A stretch of 55,595 nucleotides of DNA from Streptomyces hydrogenans (GCF_014656075.1 NZ_BNBS01000051.1:1-55595), one strand, 5' to 3'. Counted from the first letter of the stretch, positions 7,701 to 15,173 are shown. Made by a program: numbers and translations. Notes: generated from the letters alone by a model not told the origin.

Positions 7701-8873
7701 CTACGCGAGGAGGCGGGAGACCGCGACGACGGCCACGAGGACCAGCAGCGCGAGGGCGGCGAGCCGCCAGGCGCGGCGCGGGGAGCGGACCGTGACGACC
7801 CGCGGGGCGGGGCGCCCGGGGATCACGACGTACACCCGGTCGGGGTGGTCGTCGTGGGTGACGCGCGCGAGCGACAGGTACCGGACCCGGACGCGGCGGG
7901 CGACCTCCCCGTCGCGGAAGCCGAGGCGGGGCTTCAGCCGGGCGGCGACCTCGGCAAGGTCGGTGTCTTGGGTGAGGTCGGTGGCTTGGGTGAGGTCGGT
8001 GGCTTGGGTGAGGTCGGTGGCTTCGGTGAGGTCGGTGCGGGTGCCGGGCCCGGACCCGGTGTCGGTGCCGTCCGGCGGGAAGGCGTCCTCGCCGACGTGG
8101 TCCACGCGGTTCCAGGCGTCGGCCTCGTTCGTCCAGGCGAAGGCCCGGGCGGGGAGGTCGGAGGACTCCTCGACGGTGTCCACGACGGGTTCCCGGACGA
8201 CGACCCCCTCGGTCCACTCCACGTACCGGCCGGTGCCCGCGCAGAAGTCGTGCGACACCGTCCCGCCCCCCGCGCAGTCCGGACAGGGGCGGGAGGCGGT
8301 CCCGCCGCACACCCCGCACTTCTTCCGGCCGGCTCCCCGGCACTTCCCGCACGCCGCGTCGTCGGCCCCGCACTTCCGGCAGCGGACCCGGGACGCCGTC
8401 TCGCCCTGCGGCCGGTCGGCCGCCTCACGGGCCCGCTTGCCGGTGCCCTCGCAGGCGAGGCAGCACAGCCGCCCCTCGCACCCCGCGCAGGGCACGTGGG
8501 TCCGGCACGCCACGTCCCCGGCGCCGCGGCAGCGGGCGCAGGGCTTCCGGCCGTTGGTGCAGGTGGAGCAGGCGTGGGCGGCCACCGAACCGCGCCGCAC
8601 CAGCCGCAGGGTCGAGCGGGCCGCCCCGGGGTCGGCGGGCGCGGGTACCGGGTACCGGTCGAGGTCGTCGTACTCGGGCAGGTCCGACAGGTCGCGGGTG
8701 CCGGCGTGGAAGGCGGTGCCCTCCGTGCGGGTCTCCACACAGCGGACGATCTCCCCGGCGAGCAGGAGGTGCCGGGTGATGTGGGCGCCCGCCGCGGGGA
8801 AGGCCGCGTCGTCCGCCCCGGGGGCCCCGAGACCGCGCCGCACCGCCGCCAGGATGTCGTCGTCGCTCAGCAC
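7701..8873 (-). CDS. Multi-CxxC zinc-finger protein with C-terminal membrane anchor
   Basis: A 390-residue protein. The N-terminal ~110 residues are soluble with no clear family. Residues about 120-220 contain a dense array of CxxC and CxxCxGxG units (CSTCTNG, CARCRGAGD, CLACEGTG, CRKCG, CGKCRGAG, CGVCGG, CPDCAGGG), like the DnaJ cysteine-rich zinc domain but longer. A linker follows with the hexapeptide TDLTQA repeated about four times. The C-terminal AWRLAALALLVLVAVVAVSRLLA is a single tail anchor with only a few residues after it. No J domain is present, so this is not a DnaJ. It would bind several zinc ions at the cytoplasmic membrane face. Partner and role are unknown. Confidence 0.75.
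   Translation of the reverse strand: MLSDDDILAAVRRGLGAPGADDAAFPAAGAHITRHLLLAGEIVRCVETRTEGTAFHAGTRDLSDLPEYDDLDRYPVPAPADPGAARSTLRLVRRGSVAAHACSTCTNGRKPCARCRGAGDVACRTHVPCAGCEGRLCCLACEGTGKRAREAADRPQGETASRVRCRKCGADDAACGKCRGAGRKKCGVCGGTASRPCPDCAGGGTVSHDFCAGTGRYVEWTEGVVVREPVVDTVEESSDLPARAFAWTNEADAWNRVDHVGEDAFPPDGTDTGSGPGTRTDLTEATDLTQATDLTQATDLTQDTDLAEVAARLKPRLGFRDGEVARRVRVRYLSLARVTHDDHPDRVYVVIPGRPAPRVVTVRSPRRAWRLAALALLVLVAVVAVSRLLA
7959..8036 (-). repeat. 18-bp coding minisatellite, four copies plus a partial one
   Basis: The unit gtcggtggcttgggtgag repeats at 7959, 7977, 7995 and 8013, with a partial copy at 8031. Two copies are identical and two differ by one or two bases. The unit keeps frame and encodes TDLTQA (with TDLTQD and TDLTEA variants) in the linker before the membrane anchor of the zinc-finger protein. 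Copy number could vary between strains. Confidence 0.9.
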
Positions 8874-8957
8874 GCCTCGGCCTCCACGGGACCCTCGTCG
8901 GACCCCGGGAAGCTACCCAACTACGGACCGAAGAAGCCCCGTTGGTATCCGGCGTGG

Positions 8958-9347
8958 TCAGCCACCGGGCCTTATCCGGACGAACTTCGCGGCCATGACG
9001 GGCCCGAGCTGCTGGACGATGCCGTGGCCCGGCTCGGTCGGCGACGGAAGGTCGCCGAGGAAGGAGGTCACGATCACCTCGTCGACGGCGGTGTCGCCGC
9101 GGCTGCTCCGCTCCTCCAGGAAGTCGAGGGTGCGGCGCCAGTCGGGCTCCGCCTCCTCGGCGAGGTAGGAGCGGACGGTCCCCTGGACGACGTCCCAGAA
9201 GAAGACGTGCGGCAGGACCCCGCCCTGCCGGAAGACGTGGCTCTCGTACGCGCCCCGGAAGGCGGGCACGTGCACGAGGAGGTCATGGACGAGCTGCACG
9301 CCGGCCGTGCCGGCGGTCAGAGGACTGGTGTGCGGCAACTGCTGCAT
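8958..9347 (-). CDS. Small conserved protein, resembling DUF7674
   Basis: A 129-residue soluble acidic protein starting MQQLPHTSPLTAG at the ATG complement 9345-9347, with AGGG seven bases before it. The LPHVFFWDVVQG segment followed by RRTLDFLEERSSRGDTAVDEVIVTSF (split here only for description) is the pattern I associate with DUF7674 proteins, which are small, of unknown function, and often found near toxin or immunity genes. No catalytic motif is visible. A longer open frame upstream to 9650 is low quality and lacks a ribosome site, so it was not used. The gene is divergent from the nuclease-fold gene at 9502. Confidence 0.65.
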   Translation of the reverse strand: MQQLPHTSPLTAGTAGVQLVHDLLVHVPAFRGAYESHVFRQGGVLPHVFFWDVVQGTVRSYLAEEAEPDWRRTLDFLEERSSRGDTAVDEVIVTSFLGDLPSPTEPGHGIVQQLGPVMAAKFVRIRPGG

Positions 9348-9420
9348 CGGCGGCCCTGCCCCGGAGCGTTGTGGTGTTTCGGTCCAGAATGCTCCTCCCC
9401 CGAGGATGTGTCCCGACACT

Positions 9421-9430
9421 TTTGCGCAAA
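9421..9430. promoter_or_regulatory. Palindrome TTTGCGCAAA with flanking GACACTT / AAGTGTC arms
   Basis: A perfect 10-bp palindrome lies in the 154-bp divergent gap between 9347 and 9502. A wider inverted pair, GACACTT at about 9415 and AAGTGTC at about 9471, brackets the region. It may be an operator for one or both divergent genes. Confidence 0.35.
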
Positions 9431-9501
9431 CCTGGGGACAACTTTCTCCGGGTTTTCCACAGGGGGTGCGAAGTGTCCCCCTTCCGGGGAACCTTGCGCG
9501 T

Positions 9502-10416
9502 ATGTACGAGTTGGCGATCCTCGCCAGGGGCGGGGTGCTCCTCACCGTCTGGGCGCTCGCGGCCGGCTGGCCGGCGGGCCGCCTCGCCGCGCGCCTGCGA
9601 CGGGACGGCTGGCAGCGGATCTGCCGGGGCGCGTGGGCGGTGCCCGGCAAGGAGACGGACTGGCGGGTCCGGGAGACCGCCCTCCAACTGCTGCGCCCGC
9701 GCTACGTCTGCCACCACGGCACGGCGGCGCGGCTGCACCGGATCGAGGTCCTGACGGGGGCGGGCCGGGTACGGGGCTCGGGCTCGTCGGCGAGAGCGGG
9801 GGCGGGCTCGCGTGCCTCGCTGCCGCCGGGGGACGTCTGCCTGCGCCGGGGCCTGCGGGTGACGACGGCCGCGCGGACGGCCGCCGACCTGATACGGGCG
9901 TCCGGGAGCAGGGAGGAGGCGGTGGTCACGGCGGACTCGGCGCTCTCCCGGCGCGTCGTGGAGGGCGTGCGCAGGGACCCACCGGTCCGGTACGAGGAGC
10001 TGGCCGCGCAGCTGTCGGTCCGGCGGCCCGGCGCGCCGCGCGCCCGCGCCTGGCTCCGGCTCGCGGACCCGGCCGCGGGCTCGCCGGCGGAGACGGTGGC
10101 CCGGCTGCGGATGGCCGACGCGTCCCTGTTCCCCGAGTCCCAGCCCCCGCTGCGGACACCGGCGGGCCGCCCCCTCCACCCGGACTTCCTCTTCCGGGCG
10201 GCGGGCCTCGCGGTGGAGGTCGAGGGGTACGCGTACCACGGCACGCCCCGCGCCCACGAGCGGGACATCGCCCGCTTCAACGCGCTCCAGTCCTGTCCGG
10301 AGGTCCACCGCGTGCTGCGGTTCACGGCGCGGGAGGTCTTCACCCGTCCGGACCGGATGACGGCGACGGTCCGGACGGCCCTGGAGGAGCTCGGCGCGGC
10401 CACCCGAGCGACCTGA
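9502..10416 (+). CDS. AbiEi-like / DUF559-type nuclease-fold protein
   Basis: A 304-residue protein with the architecture common in actinobacteria. An N-terminal AbiEi-like winged segment (GWPAGRLAARLRRDGWQRICRG, residues about 24-45, then an RYVCHHGTAARLH block near 66) is followed by a C-terminal PD-(D/E)xK-like DUF559 domain at about 205-300. HPDFLFRAAGLAVEVEGYAYHG carries the D...E-x-E candidate metal ligands, then ERDIARFNAL and LRFTAREV. These proteins are annotated variously as type IV antitoxin-like or as endonucleases; no member's role in Streptomyces is known to me. There is no toxin gene beside it in the same operon. Start ATG 9502 gives MYELAILARGG. It converges on the next gene with 9 bp between. 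Confidence 0.7.
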   Translation: MYELAILARGGVLLTVWALAAGWPAGRLAARLRRDGWQRICRGAWAVPGKETDWRVRETALQLLRPRYVCHHGTAARLHRIEVLTGAGRVRGSGSSARAGAGSRASLPPGDVCLRRGLRVTTAARTAADLIRASGSREEAVVTADSALSRRVVEGVRRDPPVRYEELAAQLSVRRPGAPRARAWLRLADPAAGSPAETVARLRMADASLFPESQPPLRTPAGRPLHPDFLFRAAGLAVEVEGYAYHGTPRAHERDIARFNALQSCPEVHRVLRFTAREVFTRPDRMTATVRTALEELGAATRAT

Positions 10417-10425
10417 GCGGCCGGT

Positions 10426-11022
10426 TCAGAACACGTCCGGCATCCGGTTCAGGATCCGGAACGGAAGGGAGAACCAGCGGCCGCCCTGGGACAGGTGGCG
10501 GGTGTACACGCCCTGGAGGAGCAGGGCCAGGGAGAGGTCCAGCCCGTCGGCGGGGCCCTCCGCGCGGACGGTGAGGGCGAGGGGGCGGTACCAGTCGTCG
10601 CGGGTGACGCGTATGCGGAGGCCCGGGCGCAGGAGTTCGTGCACGCACTTGCCCGGCCCCTGGCGGTAGCGGTACGCCCGGCCGTCGATCCGGACGCGCA
10701 GGGCGCGCTGGTCGCGGGTGAGTCCGCTGCGGAAGCGGCTCACGGCGCCGGTGTGCGCTCCGACCTGGAGGCGCGCGCGGGAGGGCAGCGGCGCGTGCCC
10801 GTACCTGATGCCGCTGAAGACTCCGGCAGGGAGCCCCTCCCCGGCCACCGAGACCTGCGCGAACGCGTCGCTCCGCCCCGGCACCGGCCCGTACCGCACG
10901 TGCACGCCCCCCAGCCCGGGGACGGACCCGGCCCAGGACGGCGCGGGAGTCAACAGCCGCGATCCGCCCTCGGGATCGGTGTGGTGGAGCGTGAAGTCGG
11001 CCGAACCGTAGGAGGTGTTCAT
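10426..11022 (-). CDS. Hypothetical protein (198 aa)
   Basis: I do not recognise this 198-residue protein. It is basic and mostly beta-rich, with no signal peptide and no membrane segment. Repeated Gly-Tyr/Phe-Arg stretches are visible (GVFSGIRYGHAPLPSR, RIDGRAYRYRQGPGK). The end LQGVYTRHLSQGGRWFSLP is well structured. Codon use matches its neighbours, with strong third-position GC, so it is likely real. It begins MNTSYGSADFTL at ATG 11022 and stops 9 bp from the convergent nuclease-fold gene. Nothing in the context points to a function. Confidence 0.6.
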   Translation of the reverse strand: MNTSYGSADFTLHHTDPEGGSRLLTPAPSWAGSVPGLGGVHVRYGPVPGRSDAFAQVSVAGEGLPAGVFSGIRYGHAPLPSRARLQVGAHTGAVSRFRSGLTRDQRALRVRIDGRAYRYRQGPGKCVHELLRPGLRIRVTRDDWYRPLALTVRAEGPADGLDLSLALLLQGVYTRHLSQGGRWFSLPFRILNRMPDVF

Positions 11023-11156
11023 GGCCGATCAGTATCCCGAAGGCTGCGCGCCGGTTTTCCGCGCTCCGGCGCGACGGCGCGACGGCCGGTTCGCCACCAT
11101 GGGGTGGCCCGAGGGCCGGCCAGCCCCGGGCGCGGGCGCGACGAGGGGAGCGGCGG

Positions 11157-11948
11157 GTGTCTCGTGCGGTGCGGTGGGTGGTGGCCGGGGTCGCGGCGCT
11201 GGTGGCGTTCGGGGTCGGGGTGGCGGTCGTACGGGCGCTGCCGTGGGGATGGTTGCCGCGGGAGGACGGGGCCCGGCTCGACCCGGCCCTCGGCCTCGGC
11301 GCGCTCGCGGGCGCGGCGGTGCTGGCGGGGCTCGGCTGGTCGGCCGGGCGCGAACGGCCCCCCGCGCCGGCGCCGGGCCCCGTACCGCCGGCGCGGACGC
11401 TCGTACAGACGGCGAGGTCCGCCAGTCCGGCGGCGGTGCGGCGACGCACCTGGAGCAGCATGCGGAGGCGTCCGGCTCGGGGCGGATCCTCCAGTCCGGC
11501 CGCGGCACGGCCGCCGGGCACGAGCGGGGCGAGCAGCGGGCGAAGGCGACCGGGCGGAGCAGTCCGGCGACGACGTCCACCCGGGCCAGGGGGCCTGAGG
11601 AGTCGGGCGAGCAGCACGCCCGGGTCTTTGGCGACGGCCGCGGCCGGGCGGAGCAGTCCGGCGACGACGACCACCCCGGCCAGGGGGCCTGAGACGTTGA
11701 CCGAGCAGCACGCCCGTGTCTCCGGCGACGGCCGCAGCTATCAGGCCGGCAACATCATCTGCACCACGGAGGCGACCGTCACCGCCCTTCGCCGAGCCGT
11801 CGCGGTCTTCCACGACATGGACGACGAGCACCATGAGGCCCTGGCCCGGCAGAACCCCGACGCGGCGCTGCGGGGCCTCCGGGCCGCCCCCGGGAAGCGG
11901 CGCTGGTGGCCCTTCGGAACGGGGCGGGCGCGCCGGACCGAACGGTGA
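11157..11948 (+). CDS. Membrane protein with frame-disrupted repeat region (probable pseudogene)
   Basis: The frame is open for 263 codons. It starts with two hydrophobic segments (AVRWVVAGVAALVAFGVGVA and LGLGALAGAAVLAGLGW), as in Streptomyces proteins that carry repeats of the type SGDGRxYQAGRD after the membrane part. Between about 11400 and 11700, however, this frame yields only Arg/Pro/Ser nonsense with poor third-position GC. The natural-looking repeats (EQHAEASGSGRILQSG, EQHARVFGDGR) lie in the other two frames. The expected motif TEQHARVSGDGRSYQAG returns to this frame only at about 11700, followed by a plausible C-terminus. Repeat units start near 11453, 11531, 11609 and 11703. The 78- and 94-bp spacings show that 16-bp length changes broke the frame. 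It is best seen as a decayed gene unless the sequence has indel errors. Confidence 0.5.
   Translation: MSRAVRWVVAGVAALVAFGVGVAVVRALPWGWLPREDGARLDPALGLGALAGAAVLAGLGWSAGRERPPAPAPGPVPPARTLVQTARSASPAAVRRRTWSSMRRRPARGGSSSPAAARPPGTSGASSGRRRPGGAVRRRRPPGPGGLRSRASSTPGSLATAAAGRSSPATTTTPARGPETLTEQHARVSGDGRSYQAGNIICTTEATVTALRRAVAVFHDMDDEHHEALARQNPDAALRGLRAAPGKRRWWPFGTGRARRTER
11453..11770 (+). repeat. Degenerate tandem repeats, 78-94 bp, coding for EQHAxxSGxGRxxQSG units
   Basis: Four units begin with gagcagc near 11453, 11531, 11609 and 11703. Units two and three share nearly identical ends (gagcagtccggcgacgac ... ccagggggcctgag). Unit two lacks 16 bp found in unit three. The spacing is therefore 78, 78 and 94 bp, and the encoded motif jumps between reading frames. 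Confidence 0.7.
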
Positions 11949-11987
11949 CGGCAAGGACCGGCAGGACCCCGCCGCCCTCCTCTCCGC

Positions 11988-12611
11988 TCAGGGCGCGGCG
12001 GCCGGCGGAGCCGTGCGGGGGAAGGACACCTCCACGCGACGGTTCTTCTTGCGGCCCTCCTCCGTGCGGTTGTCGGCGATCGGGTAGTCCTCGCTGTAAC
12101 CGCGGATCTCGTACGAGGTCCCCGGCTCCAGCTCCCGCGCCAGCACCTGCTGCACGGCGACGGCCCGCTCCTTGGAGAGCTTGAGCCCGTGCTCGTACGT
12201 CCCCAGGTTGTCCGTGAACCCGAAGACCCGCACCTTCCCCGACCCCTGCGTCCGCACCTCACCGGCGATGGCCCGGATCCGCGCGGCGGCGGCCGGGCTG
12301 AGCTTCGCGCTGTTCTTCGGGAACAGCACCTCCGCCTGCAACGCGAACGTCACGTCCACGTTCGTGTCCTCCCGCCGCTGCTCGCCCCCCTCCTCCTCCA
12401 CGATCTGCTTGATGTCCAACACCTTGGCGGGCGCGAGCGTGGCGCCGTCCGGGAGCATCAGGTCGGGCGAGTTCGAGTCGATGGCGGGCGGCGGGGAGGA
12501 ACTCGTGCTGCCCGGCGGATCGTCGGCGTAAGCGGTGACCGAAGCTCCCGACCACACCACGGTGACCACGACCGCGAGAGCGGCCAGCCTGCGTCGTCCT
12601 GTCGTCGTCAT
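11988..12611 (-). CDS. OmpA family protein, last gene of the Tad pilus locus
   Basis: A 207-residue secreted protein with an N-terminal signal peptide (RRLAALAVVVTVVWSGASVTAYA). Residues about 85-200 form an OmpA_C/MotB-like peptidoglycan-binding domain. VLFPKNSAKLSPAAAARI opens it, FGFTDNLGTYEHGLKLSKERA supplies the D and R residues that bind meso-diaminopimelate peptidoglycan, and IRGYSEDYPIADNRTEEGRKKNRRVEV closes it. In actinobacterial Tad loci an OmpA-like protein often ends the operon and probably ties the pilus machine to the wall. The ATG at 12611 lies 9 bases after the preceding lipoprotein stop, so the two are co-transcribed. Length and motif order are normal. Confidence 0.9.
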   Translation of the reverse strand: MTTTGRRRLAALAVVVTVVWSGASVTAYADDPPGSTSSSPPPAIDSNSPDLMLPDGATLAPAKVLDIKQIVEEEGGEQRREDTNVDVTFALQAEVLFPKNSAKLSPAAAARIRAIAGEVRTQGSGKVRVFGFTDNLGTYEHGLKLSKERAVAVQQVLARELEPGTSYEIRGYSEDYPIADNRTEEGRKKNRRVEVSFPRTAPPAAAP

Positions 12612-12620
12612 GGCGCCGCC

Positions 12621-13196
12621 TCAGGAGAGCTTGAGCGTGGCAGGTTCGAACGTGGGCAGTTGGAACGAGACCTCGGTGGTGGTGGCGGGGGGTGCGGGGA
12701 ATTGCATGAAGACGGCGGTGGATTTACCGGGGCCGAGGCTGTCGAGACCGGTGGTGGTCAGGGGGCGACCGTCCGTGTCGCGGAGGACGTAGTAGCGCTT
12801 CTTGGCGGATGAGTCGACGAGGGTTGCTCCACCGAGGGAGAGGCCGTGCTTCACGACCTCCGTCTCGTTGCCTCTCATTTCGCCCGGCAGGACCACCGAT
12901 GATCCGGTTGGGTTCGCGAGACGCCCCTTGATCGTGAGGAACCCGCCTGCGTCGCGCTCCACGGACTCGACCCGGAGTTCCACCCCCTTGCGCCCCTTGG
13001 CAACGAGCAGTGGCTCTGCGGGCGCCTCGCTGCTCTGCTCCACCTGAGTGGGGGCGGATTGCTGTGAGGGCTGAGTCGTCGCCGTCGGCTTCTGCGAGGT
13101 CTTGGGTTCACTGTCGGCACCGCAGCCGGCCACGGTCAAAGAGGCTGCCACCGCGAAGGCGATGAACCCTCCTCTCACGTAAGTAGTGACGTTCAT
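12621..13196 (-). CDS. Lipoprotein of the Tad pilus locus, function unknown
   Basis: A 191-residue predicted lipoprotein: the signal segment FIAFAVAASLTVAGCGAD contains the lipobox LTVAGC. A Ser/Gln/Thr-rich linker follows, then a beta-sandwich-like domain at about 75-190 (KGVELRVESVERDAGGFLTI, SSVVLPGEMRGNETEVVKHG, AVFMQFPAPP) resembling the immunoglobulin-like fold of DUF4352-type lipoproteins. The ATG at 13196 is preceded by AAGGAAG eight bases upstream; a longer frame to 13307 lacks a start signal. It lies between the TadG-like gene and the OmpA-like gene in one operon, 14 bp after the former. I infer an envelope accessory role in pilus assembly or anchoring. Confidence 0.8.
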   Translation of the reverse strand: MNVTTYVRGGFIAFAVAASLTVAGCGADSEPKTSQKPTATTQPSQQSAPTQVEQSSEAPAEPLLVAKGRKGVELRVESVERDAGGFLTIKGRLANPTGSSVVLPGEMRGNETEVVKHGLSLGGATLVDSSAKKRYYVLRDTDGRPLTTTGLDSLGPGKSTAVFMQFPAPPATTTEVSFQLPTFEPATLKLS

Positions 13197-13210
13197 GAAG
13201 AGCGCTTCCT

Positions 13211-13831
13211 TTACTCGTCGTCGCCGGTCAACCGAACATGGAAGAGGTCGTCCGCATCGGGAAGAACAGGATCCTCTGGGTCGATTTCCAGGGGCGTGCC
13301 TTCGCACACAAGGCCCGAGATCGGCTCGGGTTCGGCTTCCTCTGGCTCCTCCGACGGCGTAGAGGTCGGTTCTGGATCAGAAGGTGGCTCCGTGCTCGGA
13401 TCACTGCTCGGTTCAGGCGGATCGAACCGACACAGCGGCTCGATCACCGCGGAGGCAGTGGCTGTGGCTTGCTCTTCCTCCGTACCCGGCACGATCGACT
13501 CCCCGACCGTTCCCTCACTTCGAACCGTCACGGTGAAGCCGAACTCCAGAGGTACGCAATCCTCGCTCTCAGCGTCGTTGAGGGAGGCCAACACGGCAGC
13601 ACGCGCACAGGCCCGGCCCACGGTGTAGTCCTCGCCTCGAACGAACCGCTGCCACTGAGTTGGATCATCCAGCACTTCGAGCCAACCCTCCCGGAGTTGA
13701 GAACGGGCCTCCTCCACCGCCCCGAGCGCCGCCGCGTCGGCGGCGGTCTGAGCACCGTTCCGCAGGACCGCCGCCTGCCCGACGGCAAAGTAGACGAAGG
13801 CCAGGAACAACAGCCCTGCGACTACGGCCAC
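13211..13831 (-). CDS. TadG-like pseudopilin/pilus-assembly protein; true start unclear
   Basis: The protein holds one N-terminal membrane helix (VAVVAGLLFLAFVYFAVGQ), then NGAQTAADAAALGAVEEAR, the hallmark of TadG/TadE-like proteins. An extracytoplasmic domain with two Cys and a Pro/Ser/Glu-rich tail (about 145-175) follows. The GTG at 13831 is the only usual start codon in frame near the conserved beginning. However, the conserved prepilin-type motif DRGQAFPAY is encoded just upstream, at about 13832-13861, and is needed in family members. No ATG, GTG or TTG lies between it and the unrelated distant ATG at 14257. The start may be non-standard, or the protein may be made by coupling or frameshifting from the pilin gene ending at 13873. 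Confidence 0.72.
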   Translation of the reverse strand: MAVVAGLLFLAFVYFAVGQAAVLRNGAQTAADAAALGAVEEARSQLREGWLEVLDDPTQWQRFVRGEDYTVGRACARAAVLASLNDAESEDCVPLEFGFTVTVRSEGTVGESIVPGTEEEQATATASAVIEPLCRFDPPEPSSDPSTEPPSDPEPTSTPSEEPEEAEPEPISGLVCEGTPLEIDPEDPVLPDADDLFHVRLTGDDE

Positions 13832-13872
13832 GTAAGCGGGAAACGCCTGGCCCCGATCCGGCGGAGTCTTCC

Positions 13873-14082
13873 CTACTCTCCGCCGCCACCAGTGATGTCG
13901 CTGATCTTGTCGCGGATCGCGTTCAGGATCGACGTCCCGATATCGGTCCCGGTAATGGCAATGATGATGGCCGCAACCACCACGATGATCCCCAGATACT
14001 CCACCGCCGTCTGCCCCCGGTCGCCCCGGGACGTCGTGTGGGTTCTGATGGTGGTCAGGGCCTTCAGCAGCGCGTCGTACAT
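13873..14082 (-). CDS. Flp-type major pilin candidate
   Basis: A 69-residue prepilin. A basic leader (MYDALLKALTTIRTHTTSRGDRG) ends at Gly. It is followed by QTAVEYLGIIVVVAAIIIAI, the Flp signature with the conserved Glu at position five after cleavage and the adjacent Tyr that typifies Flp pilins. A short polar tail ends in four Gly and a Glu. The A24 peptidase at 5.3 kb would cut after the Gly, giving a mature pilin of about 46 residues. The ATG at 14082 has a strong GGAGGGG site eight bases upstream. Its position between TadC and TadG-like genes is the usual one, and it is probably the main fibre subunit. A run of upstream codons to 14148 is open but lacks a start signal. Confidence 0.88.
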   Translation of the reverse strand: MYDALLKALTTIRTHTTSRGDRGQTAVEYLGIIVVVAAIIIAITGTDIGTSILNAIRDKISDITGGGGE

Positions 14083-14267
14083 CGTGGTCCCCTCCGCGGT
14101 CTGACGCTTGCGCAGTCGCACGGTACGCCTGTGGTTCGTGCGGTGCACAGGGTCCCTGTGGTCGTTCGTCAGATCGGGTCGGGCGGGTCGGGACCTTGTA
14201 CTCCGGCAGGGTATGGCCTGGCGTGGGGGGGCCGGGGGGAGTTGGGGGAAGTTTCATCAGGGGTGCC

Positions 14268-15158
14268 TCACTCGCCCGCGATCGAGCCGAGGTCCGTCCC
14301 CGTGCCCAGGAAGAGGCCCGCGCCGAGGAGGATCATGGTGGCCGGGACCATCAGGGTGGTGATGACCATCGTCGCCTTGGGGACGGCCTTGGCCGCCTTG
14401 CGGCGGGCGTTCTGGGCGTCGGTGCGGCGCATGTCCTCGGCGATCTGGATGAGCGTGTCGACGATGGGCGCGCCGAGCTCCTCGCCCTGCTGGAGCGCGG
14501 TGACGAACTGGGCGACCTGTTCGGAGTCGTTGCGGCGGCGGAGTTCGTCGAACGCCTGGCGGCGGGTGACGCCCATGTCCATCTGGCGCAGGGTGATGCG
14601 GAGTTCGTCGGACCAGGGGCCGGAGTACTTGTCGGCGACGCGTTCCAGGGCCTGGCGGAAGCCGAGGCCGGCGGAGACGACGACGGCGAGGACGTCGAGG
14701 AAGTCGGGGAGGGTGCGTTCGATCTGGTCCTTGCGGATGCGGACGGCGGACCAGATGCCGACCTCCGTCCAGAACGCGCCGAAGGCGAGGAGGAGCGCGG
14801 CCGTGACGTACGAGCCGCGGCCGAGCATCAGGAGGCCGCCGAGGAAGCCGAGGAAGCCGTAGACGGCCCGTCGCGCGCCGTAGCGGTCGATGGTCAGGCC
14901 GCCGGGGTTGCCGGCCAGGTCGATGCGGCGGCGGACGGCGGCGACCCGCTTGGGGCCCATCCAGCGGAGGACCGACGGGGACCAGCGCATGCCGAGGCGG
15001 TCGACGGCGGAGTCGACCGCGCCGGTGCGGGTGGCGCCGACCTCCAGGGCGAGGCGGAGGTCGTCGGGGAGGCGGGCGTCTGCGCGGTAGAGGCGCAGGC
15101 CGTAGGCGAAGCCGGCGACCGAGAGGCCGGCGAGGAGGGCGATGGCGAGTTCCAGCAT
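14268..15158 (-). CDS. tadC: Type II secretion F family protein TadC
   Basis: A 296-residue inner-membrane platform protein of the Flp pilus. It has an N-terminal membrane segment (LAIALLAGLSVAGFAYGL), a cytoplasmic region, two central membrane segments, and a GspF/T2SSF domain at about 150-290. LPDFLDVLAVVVSAGLGFRQAL and LQQGEELGAPIVDTLIQIAEDMR are the family's helix pairs, and the C-terminal membrane helix MVITTLMVPATMILLGAGLFL follows. The N-terminal part matches the DUF5936 extension known from Streptomyces TadC proteins. With TadB it forms the platform coupling ATPase CpaF to pilin polymerisation. It starts at ATG 15158, 15 bp after tadB stops. Confidence 0.92.
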   Translation of the reverse strand: MLELAIALLAGLSVAGFAYGLRLYRADARLPDDLRLALEVGATRTGAVDSAVDRLGMRWSPSVLRWMGPKRVAAVRRRIDLAGNPGGLTIDRYGARRAVYGFLGFLGGLLMLGRGSYVTAALLLAFGAFWTEVGIWSAVRIRKDQIERTLPDFLDVLAVVVSAGLGFRQALERVADKYSGPWSDELRITLRQMDMGVTRRQAFDELRRRNDSEQVAQFVTALQQGEELGAPIVDTLIQIAEDMRRTDAQNARRKAAKAVPKATMVITTLMVPATMILLGAGLFLGTGTDLGSIAGE

Positions 15159-15173
15159 CTGCGTCTGCGGCCC

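Noticed and set aside
7701..8873. DnaJ chaperone
   Set aside because: The CxxCxGxG-like motifs are present, but no J domain with HPD and no DnaJ C-terminal domain; it has a membrane tail anchor instead.
9440..9475. DnaA-box-like TTTTCCACA and an origin-like gap
   Set aside because: There is only one imperfect match, no box cluster and no dnaA or dnaN nearby. It is not an origin.
8958..9650. Longer version of the small minus-strand gene reaching 9650
   Set aside because: The extra 100 codons overlap the divergent gene and its promoter, are low complexity, and lack a ribosome site. The ATG at 9347 is better.
13211..14257. TadG-like gene extended to the ATG at 14257
   Set aside because: The extension would overlap the whole pilin gene out of frame and encode His/Arg/Gly-rich nonsense.
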